A DNA stretch of 64,000 bases from Bryoerythrophyllum caledonicum (GCA_963971425.1 OZ020515.1:5200678-5264677), one strand, 5' to 3'; positions 11,875 to 25,527 are shown, counted from the first letter of the stretch. The notes: generated from the letters alone by a model not told the origin. Numbers and translations: made by a program.

Positions 11875-12290
11875 TAAACTACAAACCTATGCCGGCACCG
11901 GCAACCCCCATGTTAGCACCGACAGCCTCCATGCAGCTCCTATGTTGGCACCGGCAGCCTCCATGCTCACACCGGTAGCCCCATGTTTGTATATAAACTA
12001 CAAGCCCCTGCCGGCACCGGCAGCCCCTGTGTTAGCACCGGCAGCCCCCATATTAGCACGGGCAACCTCCATGTAGCCCCCATGCCGACATCGGCAGCCC
12101 CCATACTGACACTGACAGCCTCCATGTTGGCACCAAAAGCCGCCATACCAACACAAACAGCCCCCATGCCGGCACCGGCAGCCTCTATGTTGGCACTGGA
12201 AGCCCCCGTGGCGGCACCAGAAGCCCCCATGGCGGCACTGGTTGCCTCCATGTTGACATTGGTAGCCCCCATGCCGGCACCGGCAGCTCC
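11875..12290. repeat. 21-bp minisatellite encoding 7-residue repeats
   Basis: Units of about 21 bp, of the type CAGCCCCCATGCCGGCACCGG, run for some 400 bp, with a short interruption repeating ATATAAACTACAA. The period is an exact multiple of three, so several frames stay open. The plus frame gives A-P-M-P-A-P-A style heptads, and the minus frame gives G-A-x-G-A-M-type heptads. Open frames across such an array are expected and are not by themselves evidence of translation. GGTGCCGGCAC-type words also appear just outside at 11515, 12478 and 12791. Confidence 0.85.
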
Positions 12291-13794
12291 ATACAGCCCC
12301 ATATCGGCACCAATAATCTCGGTCGGCAAACAACAAAAAGCATTGAGAGTGCATGCAGATATCAACTAGGAGTTACTATATATTGAAATGACAACCAAAT
12401 GAAAGAAGTTACGTGAATAACCTTCAATCCAAAAACAAGTGCCATGAAGTCTCTTGTAGGCACTCCCAAAGGAGTGCCGGTGCCAGCATCCCTCTCAAGC
12501 ACACTCTTGAGAATTTTATGCGATTTCTAAAATGGTGTGGCACATTAGCAATGGAGCTTGGATGAGAGAGTTATGCATGAATGAAGTTTTGAGTTGACAT
12601 ACTTCATCCACACATATTCCACTATTCAAAGCTCAATTTCTAACGTGTCACATCATTTTAGAAAGTTCATCACAAGCTCTAGAGCGTGAATGAAATATAA
12701 TGGACTTATCATTCATTATCAAAGAGGTGCAGCTAGTGGCATTCTTTTTTACTATGCATTGGAGTTTTTGTAGGCACTTCCAAAGGAGTGCCGGTGCCGG
12801 CCGCCCTCTAGAGCACACTTCTAAACATTTGAGCCCTTCATGTCTTTGTGCCTCGTCCTTGATGTCGTCTTTCTTACGTTGCAATGGCATTGCATCATCC
12901 TCTCTAATAATTAGCAAACTCTTACCTTCACCAATCTCTAATGATAGGGCACAAGGGATATCTCCTAAGTCATCCTCTAGGCCTTGCCTCTTCCCATCCT
13001 TGCCTTCGTCAACTATTTACTACTTGAAAAATGAAGCTTCGCATTTCCGTCTTTTCTTCTTTTCTTCAACCATATGAACATGTATTCTAGTGACAATTTC
13101 ATCTAGAATCTGCAACAAATCACATGTCCTATCAATCTAATTAGAAAGCAATGCACATGGCAAAAGATCGACCAAGTACCTCCATGATTGAAGTTCGACT
13201 CACCCCCCCCCCTTGAAAAGAATCAATTTCTTTTGTCTCCAAGTATGGACCAAGTCGGCCAAGACCCAGAGGGCTCGTGAAGTTATTTGAGAGGTTGGTG
13301 AAGGTACGGACCTAGATGTGGATGCCGATTTAACTACTGGCGCACATAATTCTCCAAGTCCAAAATGTATGGACAACGTTATTGTCGGGCACAATCTACT
13401 TACTCATTTTGCAAATAGAGGAATCCAACCGTGATGTTATCGATTGGTATATCACCCAAGTACCTAAACATTGCTCCAGTGTAGCATGATGGACTCTCCT
13501 AGGCCTCTCTATAAAGCAATGCACAATAAAGACCATCCAAAAGAAGAAAGGCCACTATATATCCCACATACACCGAAAAGTGGATGAACTATCACATTGA
13601 TAGAATCTAGTGACATGGGTTCTATTTCTACCCCAATGATATTCATCTTTGTGTGTTGGGCTTTTGCAAAAAGTGGGTTTTTACTTGCCCAAATAATGTC
13701 CCACAAATCTGGCATGTTAAGAAGCACCAATCTCAAGCGGTCAAAGATCATTGCCCCCAAGCGCGTTGGTTTCTAGCTTCTACAAAAGCGAGAA
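12291..13794. other. Spacer with a duplicated hairpin-bearing block
   Basis: A ~75-bp block occurs at about 12440-12520 and again at about 12757-12833. Each copy holds the inverted repeat GGCACT(C/T)CCAAAGGAGTGCC (12459-12478 and 12773-12792). Nothing else is supportable: the minus ORFs at 12648-12917, 13200-13394 and 13509-13760 and the plus ORF at 12700-13077 have no known motifs. Confidence 0.4.
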
Positions 13795-14166
13795 GTGTCT
13801 TCCCACCAACACTTCCAAATAATCAATTTTGATGGTGTTGGCCTCGTTGCATATCCAGTTCCAGAGGACGTTGACAAGCATCCTACGTTTCGGTTCACCA
13901 AAGTAGTGAAGCGTCGTTTAAGCCGGCCAATTGCTACCCAACTTCATCAATGGAGGTCCGCCCCTACAGGCTATGTTGAAGGCAGTGATTTGGATGCGCC
14001 TAATGTTAACCTTCAGCGGGTTGATTGCATTGTAGATCTTGAGGTTGACTCATCTACTAGCCACGCCTTAGAGCATTGTTACGTTGAATTCCATTCCGGC
14101 TTGAACATGTCTAGACTTTGTTTCAATGTAGGGGAAGGTCAACCAATTTGGTTGGTCATGGGTTAA
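13795..14166 (+). CDS. Hypothetical ORF, possibly a gene fragment
   Basis: The 123-codon ORF begins MSSHQHFQIINFDGVGLVAYPV. Its composition is that of a folded protein (few low-complexity runs, mixed hydrophobic and charged residues, LQRVDCIVDLEVDSS near the middle). I do not recognise the family and see no promoter or intron signals that would settle it. It lies just left of the 21.4-kb element, so it belongs to the sequence that element inserted into. It could equally be a piece of an older transposon gene. Confidence 0.3.
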   Translation: MSSHQHFQIINFDGVGLVAYPVPEDVDKHPTFRFTKVVKRRLSRPIATQLHQWRSAPTGYVEGSDLDAPNVNLQRVDCIVDLEVDSSTSHALEHCYVEFHSGLNMSRLCFNVGEGQPIWLVMG

Positions 14167-14407
14167 TTACAAGCATTTATACTTTTTCTATGGGGGTCAT
14201 GTGCAAGCTTGGCAAGCTAGAGAACTTGTTTGTTCATGTCGCAACATTCAACCTCAAGGAACTCATACCCGTAGTTAGAGTAATTCTGCTGTAGAAGTTT
14301 GCTTGAAACTTTGTAGGCAGACAAGAACTAGGGACGTTACTATAACATTGATCGTTATACAACTCGCCCATATTGTTGTGTTTTGTCTTTGCCTCATATC
14401 ATGTTTG
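14167..14407. other. Left flank of the 21.4-kb element
   Basis: No gene is seen. The last four bases, TTTG at 14404-14407, match TTTG at 35772-35775 and may be the target-site duplication. Confidence 0.4.
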
Positions 14408-14438
14408 AACACCATATTCATTAAAATGAGACATTTCG
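14408..14438 (+). repeat. Left terminal inverted repeat of the 21.4-kb element
   Basis: The 31 bp contain CCATATTCATTAAAATGAGA from 14412. The partner is 35741-35771 on the other strand. The three mismatches are at position 4 and at the AT pair before the final TCG. Confidence 0.8.
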
Positions 14439-14475
14439 GAGTTTCAATTTATCATGGTGTCTTTTTTTAGTCAAT

Positions 14476-14519
14476 TTATAATTTCATTAATTTGAGACTA
14501 TGTATTAAATTGAGACTTA
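14476..14519 (+). repeat. Subterminal repeats, left end
   Basis: Two direct repeats, TTCATTAATTTGAGACT (about 14476) and GTATTAAATTGAGACT (about 14503), echo the ATTAAAATGAGACA inside the TIR. Spacing of roughly 25-60 bp between like-oriented copies is typical of subterminal transposase-binding sites. That role is inferred. Confidence 0.6.
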
Positions 14520-15291
14520 ATCTCCATTGAAAATGCTAAATAATCTAGTTGTATCATGGATTGTTGAATTCATCTTGTATGAAATTGAATATCATATTCA
14601 ATTGTATGTGCAAAGGTAATAGATTATAAAAAATGTACCAAGATATGGAGGATATTACCTAAGAAAAACTAATACATCCAAAAAAAATCATTGCGAAAAT
14701 AAAATTACTGTGGAAAATAGAAGCAGCAATAAATGTGATAACCCCTCTAAGTAGGGTTTAAAATTGGACTAAAATACACATATACACTCATTTAAATTCC
14801 ACCTAGAATGCATACCTTTTCATTTGAAACAGAATTAATTACCAATTTCAAGAGATTCTACTATTTCCAAACAACAAGGTCGTTGAAATACCTAGCGTTG
14901 AAAAGTTAGCATGTATTGTAGCAATCCATTCAATAATTGCTATCAATAGAAAGTATCGATGCATCAAAGATAAATGTACAATTTATGACACTCACAATGT
15001 GAACCGCCATTATACATCAATGATGAAACACAATTCCTGCCTCTGTTGTATAATATTGAAAGCAACACAATACATCACTACATGTAACTACAAATACTAA
15101 TCTATTTCTATCTACAAATATGCTATGCGCACATTTAAAGAGTACAAATCCATTCTACAGATAAAAATTCACTACATACTTAATAGAATATCCAGCACGA
15201 AAGAACAAAAAATCAAAAAAGAACATGCACCCCCCTATTTTATATTGGTAAAATAACTCTAGTCCCCAAAAACCACAAATTCCGATGGAAT
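14520..15291. other. AT-rich left subterminal region
   Basis: No coding sequence is visible. It includes the 3' flank of the leftward gene, whose TAG stop lies at 15292-15294. Confidence 0.4.
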
Positions 15292-18110
15292 CTATAATTC
15301 AGCTAAAGATGCCTTGATTATGTCCACTTGTGATTTTGGAATTCTTAACCTAGAGGAGCTTGTGTTTCCACGCAACCTAGGCTTCCAAGCCGTTAAAATA
15401 CAATCTGTATACACCCAGATTGGTTCAGATTCAGTCTCTTCAACCCAATTATTCCCATGATTAGAATCCCACCCTTGGTACGTTTCCAAGTCCACATGAC
15501 GTTGGGATGCAGGTTTGAAGTATTGCACTTTAATCTCATGAGAATGTTCACGATCCGGATGTGGATTAGTCAACGCCAAGGCAATCCAAAATGGGCGCAA
15601 ATCCCCATCAGCAGAACGCACCGCAAGTATATAGCCCTCGTACACATCTCTACCAACCCGAAACAATGGAGGAGGACAATGACGACGTTGTCCAATGAAT
15701 GGAGGGTCCTCTGCATACTCCTCCCGCAACGACCCATCAATCTCATATTCATCCACCATAGATGGAGCATATCTAGATAGAGGCCAAAATCCCTCTCGTA
15801 GAAGAGACGATTCTTCCAAAGGCCCTTCGAGGGCATCCTTAACACCTCTCCAATAATACATAATATGCTCGTTCTTCCTCCTATATTCACCCGAGAGATC
15901 CTCGTTAGCCATCAATTCCCAAAGACTTAGAAACCCAGAGAGACCCTTCAAAACCTCATCATAATTCTCATGACGTCGCGGAATGAGAGGAAGCGGCTGA
16001 CCACGAGGCAAAATTGGCATACCATCTGCCGTCACTTTCCACAGCTGGATTCCTCCCTCCTCCTCGGGCAACCAATCCCTATATGTACAAAGAATTTTGT
16101 ACTGCATCTTTGGCAATCCATCTGAGCCCTTGTAGAACTTGAATTGTTGGCCCTTTGTGTGACCTGTAAGGGCCTCTTTGCCAATGCACAAATATCCTTC
16201 TAAAAAGCCCTTGAAATCGGGCACCTCTTCAATGAGGTGTGGAATAACTGGCATTTTCTCAGCATCCATGAATGATTTCATCAAGAGTGGAATCGTTGGA
16301 TAGCTATTTGACTTTAGTTTGGAACTCCATCTCCCAAACATTGCATCAATATCCTCGTGAGTATGACCAACAAGTAAGAAGTTGACATACACTTCACGGA
16401 AAATACCCATATGGATGAGGAGGGAAAAGAAAGCAAACACAAACCTATTTTTATTGTCCCCTGTGGCATTATCCAACTGCATCTGGAGAATTGGTGGTAT
16501 TGTTTTGCAGGAACAGGCTCAACTGGTGAAGCAACAAGGGATCCAAGACACATGTTAGCATCCGCAAGCACAGCCTGAGAGAGAGGAGAAGCTCTTCCTC
16601 CCGTAAATAATTCACGAGAAGAATACGCCGGTGGACTCTCTAAGTCCCGAAGTAACTTCGCAATCGATCCAACAGTGTGGTTCGAGTCGGTGGGGAAGAT
16701 ATCAAGACTATAATGGGCATAACGAACATCTCCATGTCCATGCGCAATCATTCTAGTTACGGCCACAGGCAATTTCATGAAGGACTCCGTCGCTTTATTC
16801 TTGTGAGAAAAATGAGGAGATGCGGTTTTGCTATGATCCATTTTATCATGGATGATGCACACAACCTCATTCGGTTTTTCTTCCGAGTTCTTCCGGTTCC
16901 CATAATATAAAATTCGATGAGTCTGTTGAGAGGCCTGGTGTAACTGCAGCTTGACTTCCCACATTTTGTATGCGGAAGACCCCCTTGTACAAGCCTTCTT
17001 TAGTTGCTTAAGTTGGTCGCATCTTCCGCAGCGAGCAAAGTTGTCACCAAGCTTCTTGGTAGAGTATTGTTCAAATTCGGAGCTCCGAATTTGACTCAGA
17101 CCAGACAAAGATATTGGTTTGAGGCCAAATCTTGAATTCACCTCATTCACTTTGGACAACACTCCACTCCATTGAAAAGAGGCAGGCAGGTGTTTGGAGA
17201 CCACCTTCTCCCCAGTGCCAAGTGTAGTAGTCTTATTAGGACTGTGATCAGCAGCATCATCAAGTATATCATGCAGAGTAGCAATTGCCTGTAGAGTATG
17301 AGTCCGGGGTTTCTTTGTACCAGTATTGCCGTGTGCCCCCGCCTGCATCCCATCCTTTGCCTCTCGTTTGTACCGGTAGAATGTGGCTCGGCTAACCCCC
17401 ATGATAGTACACCATGCATTTTGACATACATCAATTCCATCAAGCGTCACCACATTGTTGCCATTGGAATCCATGTGGATCTGCATGTGTACATCAAGCC
17501 AGACATGTTTCTGAAAGAAAACACCTCCAATGTCACGGTAAACTTGGGAGCGAAGCACAGAAATTGAACACCGTGGAAATCGTTGAGTACAATTTCTTGG
17601 ACAACATACGGTGCTCGCAACAGAGTTGATCGATTGTGAAGTAAGAAGTACTTCCTTCTTTCGTGGGGAAGGACCCTCTACTCTCAGACGAGTGGTTTCG
17701 TACTGTCGAACGCCTACCCTAGGACCGCGACGAAATACTTTTAGAGCTGCATTGTAAATGCTAGTTTGCTCTTGGTCGTACAAACTGACGTTGCAAAGAA
17801 AGACTTGTCGAGTTGGCCACGCTCGAAGGGCAAACATCCAATTCAATGGAATTTCAATCTCGTCTAAGCATTCAACAATTAGAATCGCAACATGATCATC
17901 TCCAAGTGGCCGACCACCAGTTCCAGGAACAAATCCAGAATCAACACTCTGGCAAAGTCCAATTCCAACATCAGCCCCAGATGTGTTTCTAAGGATCACG
18001 CGCTTTGAGAACCACGACGCGCGAGGAATTCCATCACATGCAGCAACACCTGGAGGCAAGGTAGGTGGAACTCGGACAACACCATCGTATGAGCGATCTT
18101 CCATCTTCAA
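15292..18110 (-). pseudogene. Transposase-like protein (DUF7869-type), one-base frameshift
   Basis: Read leftward from ATG 18110, the first frame is open for 598 codons, and a second frame (to 15292) continues the same protein. Features in order: a Cys cluster CCPRNCTQRFP near residue 190; a helix-turn-helix-like segment IDVCQNAWCTIMGVSRATFY near 235; HDKMDHSKTASPHFSHK near 445; then, after the shift, QLDNATGDNKNRFVF and VNFLLVGHTHEDIDAMFGRW. The last pair is the signature of a family I know as DUF7869, common in non-seed plants. The acidic residues in HDKMDH, QLDN and THEDID could form a DDE/D-type RNase H active site; that is inference. The C-terminus (PFWIALALTN...IWVYTDCILTAWKPR) looks like a small barrel domain. 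The frames join across a run of four A residues near 16487, consistent with loss of one base. There is no sign of an intron there. Seven palindromes lie directly upstream. It is the best candidate transposase of the element. Confidence 0.7.
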
Positions 18111-19032
18111 GATATCACAATGAAATAGACAGAGGGTAAGTCATTCAGTTATATCATCATAATTGTAAAGGACACCATCAATGAGAGGAGAATGAAACAG
18201 AGAAGATACGCTTATCCTCGACACGAGGATAATTGAAGTTAAAAAAACTATAATACTGAATTAGGAGATCATTCATGGAATCCACAGTGAGTTTTGACAA
18301 CTCACTCGTGATTTGAACCCGAAGAAACAAACCACATTTACACCTACCTCCGAACAAAGAGAAACATTCAGAGATTAATCAATCAAATTCAGAACTAGAA
18401 AAAAATTTCCTTAAATTTATATTTGCCAGTAACCAATCGAGATATGATTTCAAAATATTAACTCCATAAAGCCTCAGTGAGATATCCTCGAACCGAGGAT
18501 AGTACTCCAAAACATTTCACGAAGATTTGAGAGCATAAATGACATTCGCAATTTTCCAAAAACCAACAATCTCATATTTGACAATTAATATTCATCATAC
18601 GCCTTAGATGACATCAAACTGAAAATCAGTTATCCTCGATTCGAAGATAACTATCATAAAATATGACATGGAAATATTAAGTACCTTACCTCGGATATCC
18701 TCGACTCGAGGATAAGACCCTGGTTGGATAAACAACCAATAATGGGCAAAGACTGAAAACACATCAAACCCTGATCCAACCAATGATCACATGCAATATA
18801 CTCATTATATTATCATTGAAAATCAACAAGTTTTCTTACATTATCTTCGACTCGAGGATAAATGCAATTTCTGAAACATTTTCGCCAGATTCGTACAATA
18901 TTTAATCTAATTTTGAAATCACTATGATTCATTTGTTTTATCCTCGAGTCGAGGATAAGTCGTTCTTGGTTATATATATTTATTCATCTCATCTGAATAT
19001 ATCAGTGAAGGTTATCCTCGACACGAGGATAA
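18111..19032 (-). promoter_or_regulatory. Upstream region of the leftward gene with seven palindromes
   Basis: Seven copies of TATCCTCGANTCGAGGATA-type sequence lie here: 18212-18232, 18483-18501, 18630-18650, 18695-18715, 18841-18861, 18938-18958 and 19012-19032. Spacings vary from about 55 to 270 bp with no fixed phase. Arms of the best copies (18212, 18938, 19012) are perfect over nine bases around a three-base centre. As the sequence immediately 5' of the transposase-like gene, this is a plausible promoter or leader controlled through the palindromes. The regulator is not identified. Confidence 0.6.
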
Positions 19033-19869
19033 CACTGCTACAGTGATTCCGTCATATGCGGAGTGTCACAGATAGAGATTAAGTTTGAGTGCGAACAAGG
19101 TCCGCTGCAATGCTCAATGGTCAACAACACTTAATAACGTGCGATGGGGAGGTCGATCTTTACGCTTGCACATAAAGCTGAGGAAAAAACATTGAAATGA
19201 CCGGTGCGACGCAGGCAAAAAGAAAATGAAAATGACTTCAACCAACGTGCAAGAAATTCAACAACATAGGAAATACAGCCACACTTACACTCCTTCCCCA
19301 AAAACCTATCCAAGACATTCGTGTGCCCAAAAAAGACCTAGAACAATGTAAACCTTAGTTCAATATCTTACTGCAGAGGCAAGAGCTGAAACACAGAAGT
19401 GGAAGCGGAGGCGAGGCACAGAGAGGAAAGAGTTCGAAATGAGAAATTCCAGGGGGAAGTATGAATATCGACATGAACTCCGGTGCCCAAAAAACGGAGG
19501 TGGGCGGGAAAGACTTTTTCCAACGGCAGCATTTTTGGGCGGGAAAATAATGTACTTTTCTCTCAATTTTTTAGGTGACCTTTTCAGGTTTCCGAGTCAC
19601 TTCAATTTAGGAATGCGACAAACCCGAATAAAACAAAACGAGATTCGTTTTGACAAAATCGGATTTTCTAATGAATGAAAAACTGAAAGTTATATTTGGT
19701 TTATATGTAAAAAAGTAATAAAAACTAAAAAAAATCTGCTAGAAAGTCTTCAAATAAATTGATTAAAGACAAAAATAACGTCTAAATATTGAGCAAATAG
19801 TAAATTTGTAAACTAGTTCAAATGATAAGAATCAAACATATTAAAATATTATCATATTCAATATATTGA

Positions 19870-20080
19870 GAGAGTATTAGAATTTTGAGAGTTTTGCCTG
19901 ACAATTACAGCAGTCTTTTGAGCTAATTCATGTAATTTTTTTCTAATTATAGACTATCCTTGTTTCGAGGATAGCTATTCCAATTAGAATTAGAATTTTA
20001 ACTAAAAACTAGCAGTTGGTGCTTGCTTTGCAATGCATTCGTTCAACCATTTTAATGTAGTTTTCATATCACAAAATAAT
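19870..20080 (+). repeat. ~200-bp dispersed repeat, copy 1, with palindrome
   Basis: It contains a GAGAGTATTAGAATT start, the palindrome CTATCCTTGTTTCGAGGATAG-type at 19954-19974, and a tail TTGCTTTGCAATGCATTCGT. The tail alone recurs near 20222. Confidence 0.75.
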
Positions 20081-23000
20081 AAAAACAATGGTAACAACAA
20101 TCTACATAAAATATAAATATGTTATGAACGTAAAATTTGTAATCAAGAGTTACAAATATATTTTGGATAAGCACAAATTGCAACACAGAAATGCAAATTT
20201 CACACACCCAAAAACTCAAGCTAGTGCTTTGCATTGCATTCGTCCAACCATTTTAATGAAGTTTTTATATTACAAACTACATTAAAAAAATTGTAACATG
20301 ATTCATTGCGCGGTTGGCTGCGCAATTAACTGCGCGGTTGACTGCACCGTTCGTATAGTTCATTGTACGATTGACTGCGTGGTTCACCGTGCGGATTATG
20401 ATTTTAGTAGTATGATAAGCGTAGTAAAATCTGAATCGATTTAAAGAAAATACCTATTAGAATATTAAAAGTTTTAATCTACATCATTTGGTTTAGTATT
20501 GTTTTCAAATAAGAATCAAAGAAAATTTAATTTGGTTCAGGGTAATAGTATTATATTTTCATTAAAGCATTATATGTTTCATTAATAAAAAATCAGACTT
20601 TTCTCAAATTTTGATCACTTTTAAGTAAGATGATAAATGTTTTCTGTCACATACAAGTAAAAGAAGAACTCCGGTTTAAAGGGCCGGCGTGAATAAAGTA
20701 ATTGTTTGTTCCACCACTAAGTCCATGTCCACCGAGTTTATGTCAACATTTTTGTTCACAAACTTTATAAATTACGAAATAAGGAAAACTCAATACAATA
20801 TTCATTATTCTTAAACAAAAATCAATGTTGAATAGAACTTAAATTATTGTTTAAATGTTGGTTGAAACTGTTCTGGGCTGTACCCCAAGCCTCTACAATA
20901 TATCTTCACAAGAATGGTATAAAAGAACACCAACGAATTGGATATCAAATTATCAATTAATGACAAAATTAAACGTTAGACAAATGAAAAATTATAGAAG
21001 CACAAATGAAAAATTTAATTTGCAAAATTAAACGTTAGACAAATGAAAAATTTATCACATGCAAATTTTTGAAACAAAAATATTTATTTCAACTCATTGA
21101 ACTTACATTGTACTCTTTTCTATACCAAGATAGAGTTTAACTTTGAAATGATATCAGTATTACTAAATATCATATTGTTATAGACTTGAATAAAAAAAAA
21201 CAACCAATTGTTGTTGAATCATTCCATGCTTTTCAAAATGTATATCTCATAATACTTATATAAAAACTTTACTGAAATGATTTTATAAAATATTAGATGA
21301 AATTTAAACTTTGTAGCTTGATTTAGCTCTTGTAGGAAATATATACTTAATCCCTGAAGAAAATAATCTCCTTCGAGGGAATTTCTTGAGTTCGGGCAAT
21401 TACCTATGATATTAAATATCTATTTTATGTGTTTTAAATTTTTACACTAGATTTTCCTTGGTCAAAGCTTTGTATAGGTGTTTTTATTATGTTTCTTGGT
21501 TTGTGGTTCGAAAGTTAGTACCACTTAAAATTAAAAATATAGACTCTGCGCAGCTCCGTATTGTTCATAGAAGTTTCTATTGACATTTAGATTTTTCTGA
21601 CATAGTAAGAATATTTCCTTGTTTGCAGATGTACAAATACAAAATTTGTTTTTGATTATGAAAATATTTTTTACCCTTGTCAAACAGTTTCACACATTAT
21701 TTACCAAGGAACACAAAAGCATCTTCTTTTCCTCATAAACCATATAGATCCTCATAGTTTCCCATTTTTATTTAATCTACAACGATATGTGAAGTTAACC
21801 TTGTTAGTGACTGTCTGGAACAATATTGTAAATCATATTTAGTTCAAAAAAACTACAATACGTGAATATATGACCTTTTTTGAATTCCAAATCTTTGCAG
21901 AATGTTTTTGAATATGCTACACTCCTTTTTTACCTTTAAGTATTGGTGTACAAGGAACTAGAATCATGCCAAACATAATGGTAATGCATTAAGAATCTCA
22001 AAAATAGTGCAAGTGTTTAACACTAAGTTAAGTGAACGTTTGGTTATCCACTCAACGCTGGAAAGAAATTTAACCATTTTCCTTCTTCAAATGCTAAAAT
22101 CTTTCAATCCGTCCGGTCAATGTCAATGAAGTTTTGTAAGTTGATTATTTGGTAAGTATTTTTTAAGATCCTACGGTAAAATTTAGAAATACAAGTATTT
22201 GTTTCTTTTCTTACTTATTGCACTCGAATCAACAGTTTAGAAGCAATTTTGGTGTGAAGTTGATCAGGAACTTAGATAGGGGTTAAGTAGTATTGAAGTA
22301 TTTTATACACCTTAAGTGGTTCATCAAAGGTTGATTAGGCAATAGATAATTGACATTAAAACTTACTTTGAGTAAGTAAAAGTTCAGCAAAGTATACGTG
22401 TTGAATGCTAAATTAATCTCAAAGAATGCAAGCACTACAAAAACTCGTCAAATTTGCGTTCAATAACAGTTTTGAAGTGTCTATATGAAAAATTATCTCC
22501 GGAAACGCTTTAAGAAACAGTGGTGTTGTAATGAGGTTCTCGCTTCATGGGTTGACAAGAGACCGAAATGGAAGTTGTTCTCTTGTTATTGTGCTAGGAG
22601 TAGCGATACTTTAGGACTCACACATAACCTTTTTTCTAACGACTAACTTGGCCCGGGTTTTGGCCCAACCTCGCCGGCCCTGGCGGGGGCTCGCCGTGTT
22701 TTTCATTCCTTGCAGTAAAGACGTCCTTTGCTTGTGTAAAAAATAAAACAAAAAAACAATACATGCCATTATATCCAAATTATTTAACTAAATTTATAAT
22801 TCTTTAATTTTCCATTCATTTGAATTTTAATAAAATCAATGTTCATCTTAAAGAGTCCTAAAATAGCAAAAATTAAGTAATGTAAACCTCTTCTAATGTA
22901 TGTAACGCAAACAAACTTAACATGGATAAAAAAGATTTGACTTAATTAAATATTCAGAAATTTAAAGTATGTTGCTTTTTCAATAATTGTATATTTATAA

Positions 23001-25527
23001 ATAATTGAAAGAAAATAAGCATAACATATGATTATGGTTGTTCAATCTATCAGTAATAAAATAGCTCTAGCCTTATGAATATCAGCTATCACACTTAAAC
23101 GTGTTATATAAGAAATTTACAAAAATAATCTTCGACTAAAACCTTCATCTTGAGGATTCAAGGAAAACCTATATTTAGTTTAACTTATACAATTCATCTA
23201 GTTCATTTAATTCATGTGTGATATGTGTATTCATTAAATTTATTTATCTATTGATAATCACAGTCTAAAGAAAATTCATATTAACAGTTGAAGTATTTAA
23301 AATAAATTGGTAAGAAAGATGTTTATTTTGTATGAAATAAATTATATAATCATTTATGAGATAGGATTTAAGAAAAAATTGTATTTCAAAGATTTATATT
23401 GGGAATTCAAATTTTGAATAACAATATCAAATTTAACTAGATCATAATGATCTCAATTCTCATGATTTCTCCAAAATATTTCCGTATTAATAGTCATTTT
23501 ATTGTCTAAAATAACAAGGAAATTGAATATAACTACTTTTGATGGAATAATGTATCTTCATTTGGCAATTATTTCCTTTGGGGAGAGGTATTTATAATTA
23601 AAAAGTATTGTGTAGTATAAAAAGTTGAAGATCACTTATCTTACTCCAGACTACTTTATAACATTCATTCGGGAAATGGTCTTTTCGTTTTGCGTATTTA
23701 AGTAACTAATGGTCACAATGTGTAGGTGTTAAAGTAGATGATTTTATTATTATCATAAAAGATTCTCTGAAACAATAACCCAAAGCTATAATTCTGTAAA
23801 TTCATCTAAAACACGTTCTTGATTTACCGTTATTACATTCCTCAAATATCAAGGAAAAGGGTATTTCAAATTGACAATAAATTAGAGAGTATCAACTCCT
23901 AGGCGTTAATAGCCGGTTCAAAAAGATAGTAACCAATTCAATTAGACAGTAGCCATGTATGCAATTCATTAATTATCCTTTAGACTCCTTACGAATGATT
24001 GAATTCCTTCTATCAATTTATGGTATGCAATGATGCATGAGGCATGGTGAGTGAAAATCATTTATCACAAGCAAACTCCCACGTACTCTTTTTTAATAAT
24101 TGCTTTTGCAAATCCATCATAACTCACCTAGTTCAATTCATCACTTTATTCTTCTTTCATAATCACATTTGTAGTCCTTCAGTCCTTCTTAATTAGCGGG
24201 ATAATTTATAGAAATTTCATAAAATATGGCTTTTTCTATGTTACGACAATGACAATAATAATTTTGATAAATATTCAAAGTATTCCTTTAAATTCGATTT
24301 GATCTTTTAGGCTTAGTTGTTAAGGGTGATCACTCCTTAATTATCATTCATCTAAGAAAATTCAAATAGGTGGCCGAATAAAATTCATTCTTCCTCTATA
24401 AATTCAAGCAGTAATAAATCTAATACTTACTTTATTTCATATAATTCTATTCACTAGATTTATTGTAGATTAGATGGGCCCTTCTACTCTACTCAATCTA
24501 ATAGAGTTACGGTCACTAATTATAATAACTTTTCCCTCACTATGATCTCTTTTCTAGATCCATAGTTCAATTTTCTATAAGGGCAGTTCCAATCAATGCC
24601 ACTCATCAAAACATTTTATTTTATGCCAACCTTGTCGTATTTATTATTATTAAATTACTGTGCACACAATTTTTAATATATTATTTCTCTCAATCCAATA
24701 ACAGTAACTCCAAATTCACAGCTCGATTGGACAAGTTTCAACTGTTCCTGTTATCTCTAGGGCCATCTTACGATACCCAATCAGTTGCACTCAACAGTAT
24801 GTCAAATTGACCACACCTTCAGATCATGTATGAAGGATCATTGTATGCATAAATTCCAGACCATAATCCAAACCGTGTCAAATTGACTTCAATTACTGTA
24901 ACCAACATCATCATTCTCAACCACCTTCTTATCCCGAGTAAACATCAATTAGACAAAATCACTGTTTAAGACGCTCGGCCAGACACCAACTCCAATACAG
25001 AACACTATCAAATTGATTTAGTAATACTTGTTTTTATTTATGAACAACAGTCCTCAATTCAACTTGAACATATTCCATGGCTTTCTACAGTATCGTTGCT
25101 ACATAAAAATTTCCTATAACTCAGGCATCTATTCGACAATCACTCTAAAAATATTCTGAATTCTATTGTAGTGTTGTGTTTTCTTTCCTTTTCCAACTTC
25201 ACTTCAGGATTCATAGTCTAATAGCGTACTCCTTGCAATTTGAATCAAAGAGATGCTATCTTGAAAACATCTTTCAGGATCAAAAGCTAAAGGGCAGGAT
25301 TGGCTCCAATTGACTCTACTTTAGGATCTTTAAAGCTTTTCAGTTCACATTTGTAAGATATTTCTTAAACAGTTCAATACTCAATCCTATTTAGTCTGTT
25401 CGATTGAAAATACCTACAAAATGAAAATTTTAACGTTTACATATTGTAACAAATAGTATATTTCTAAATTAGTTCAAATGATAAGAATCAAATATGATAA
25501 ATTATAATCAAATTCATTATATTGAGA

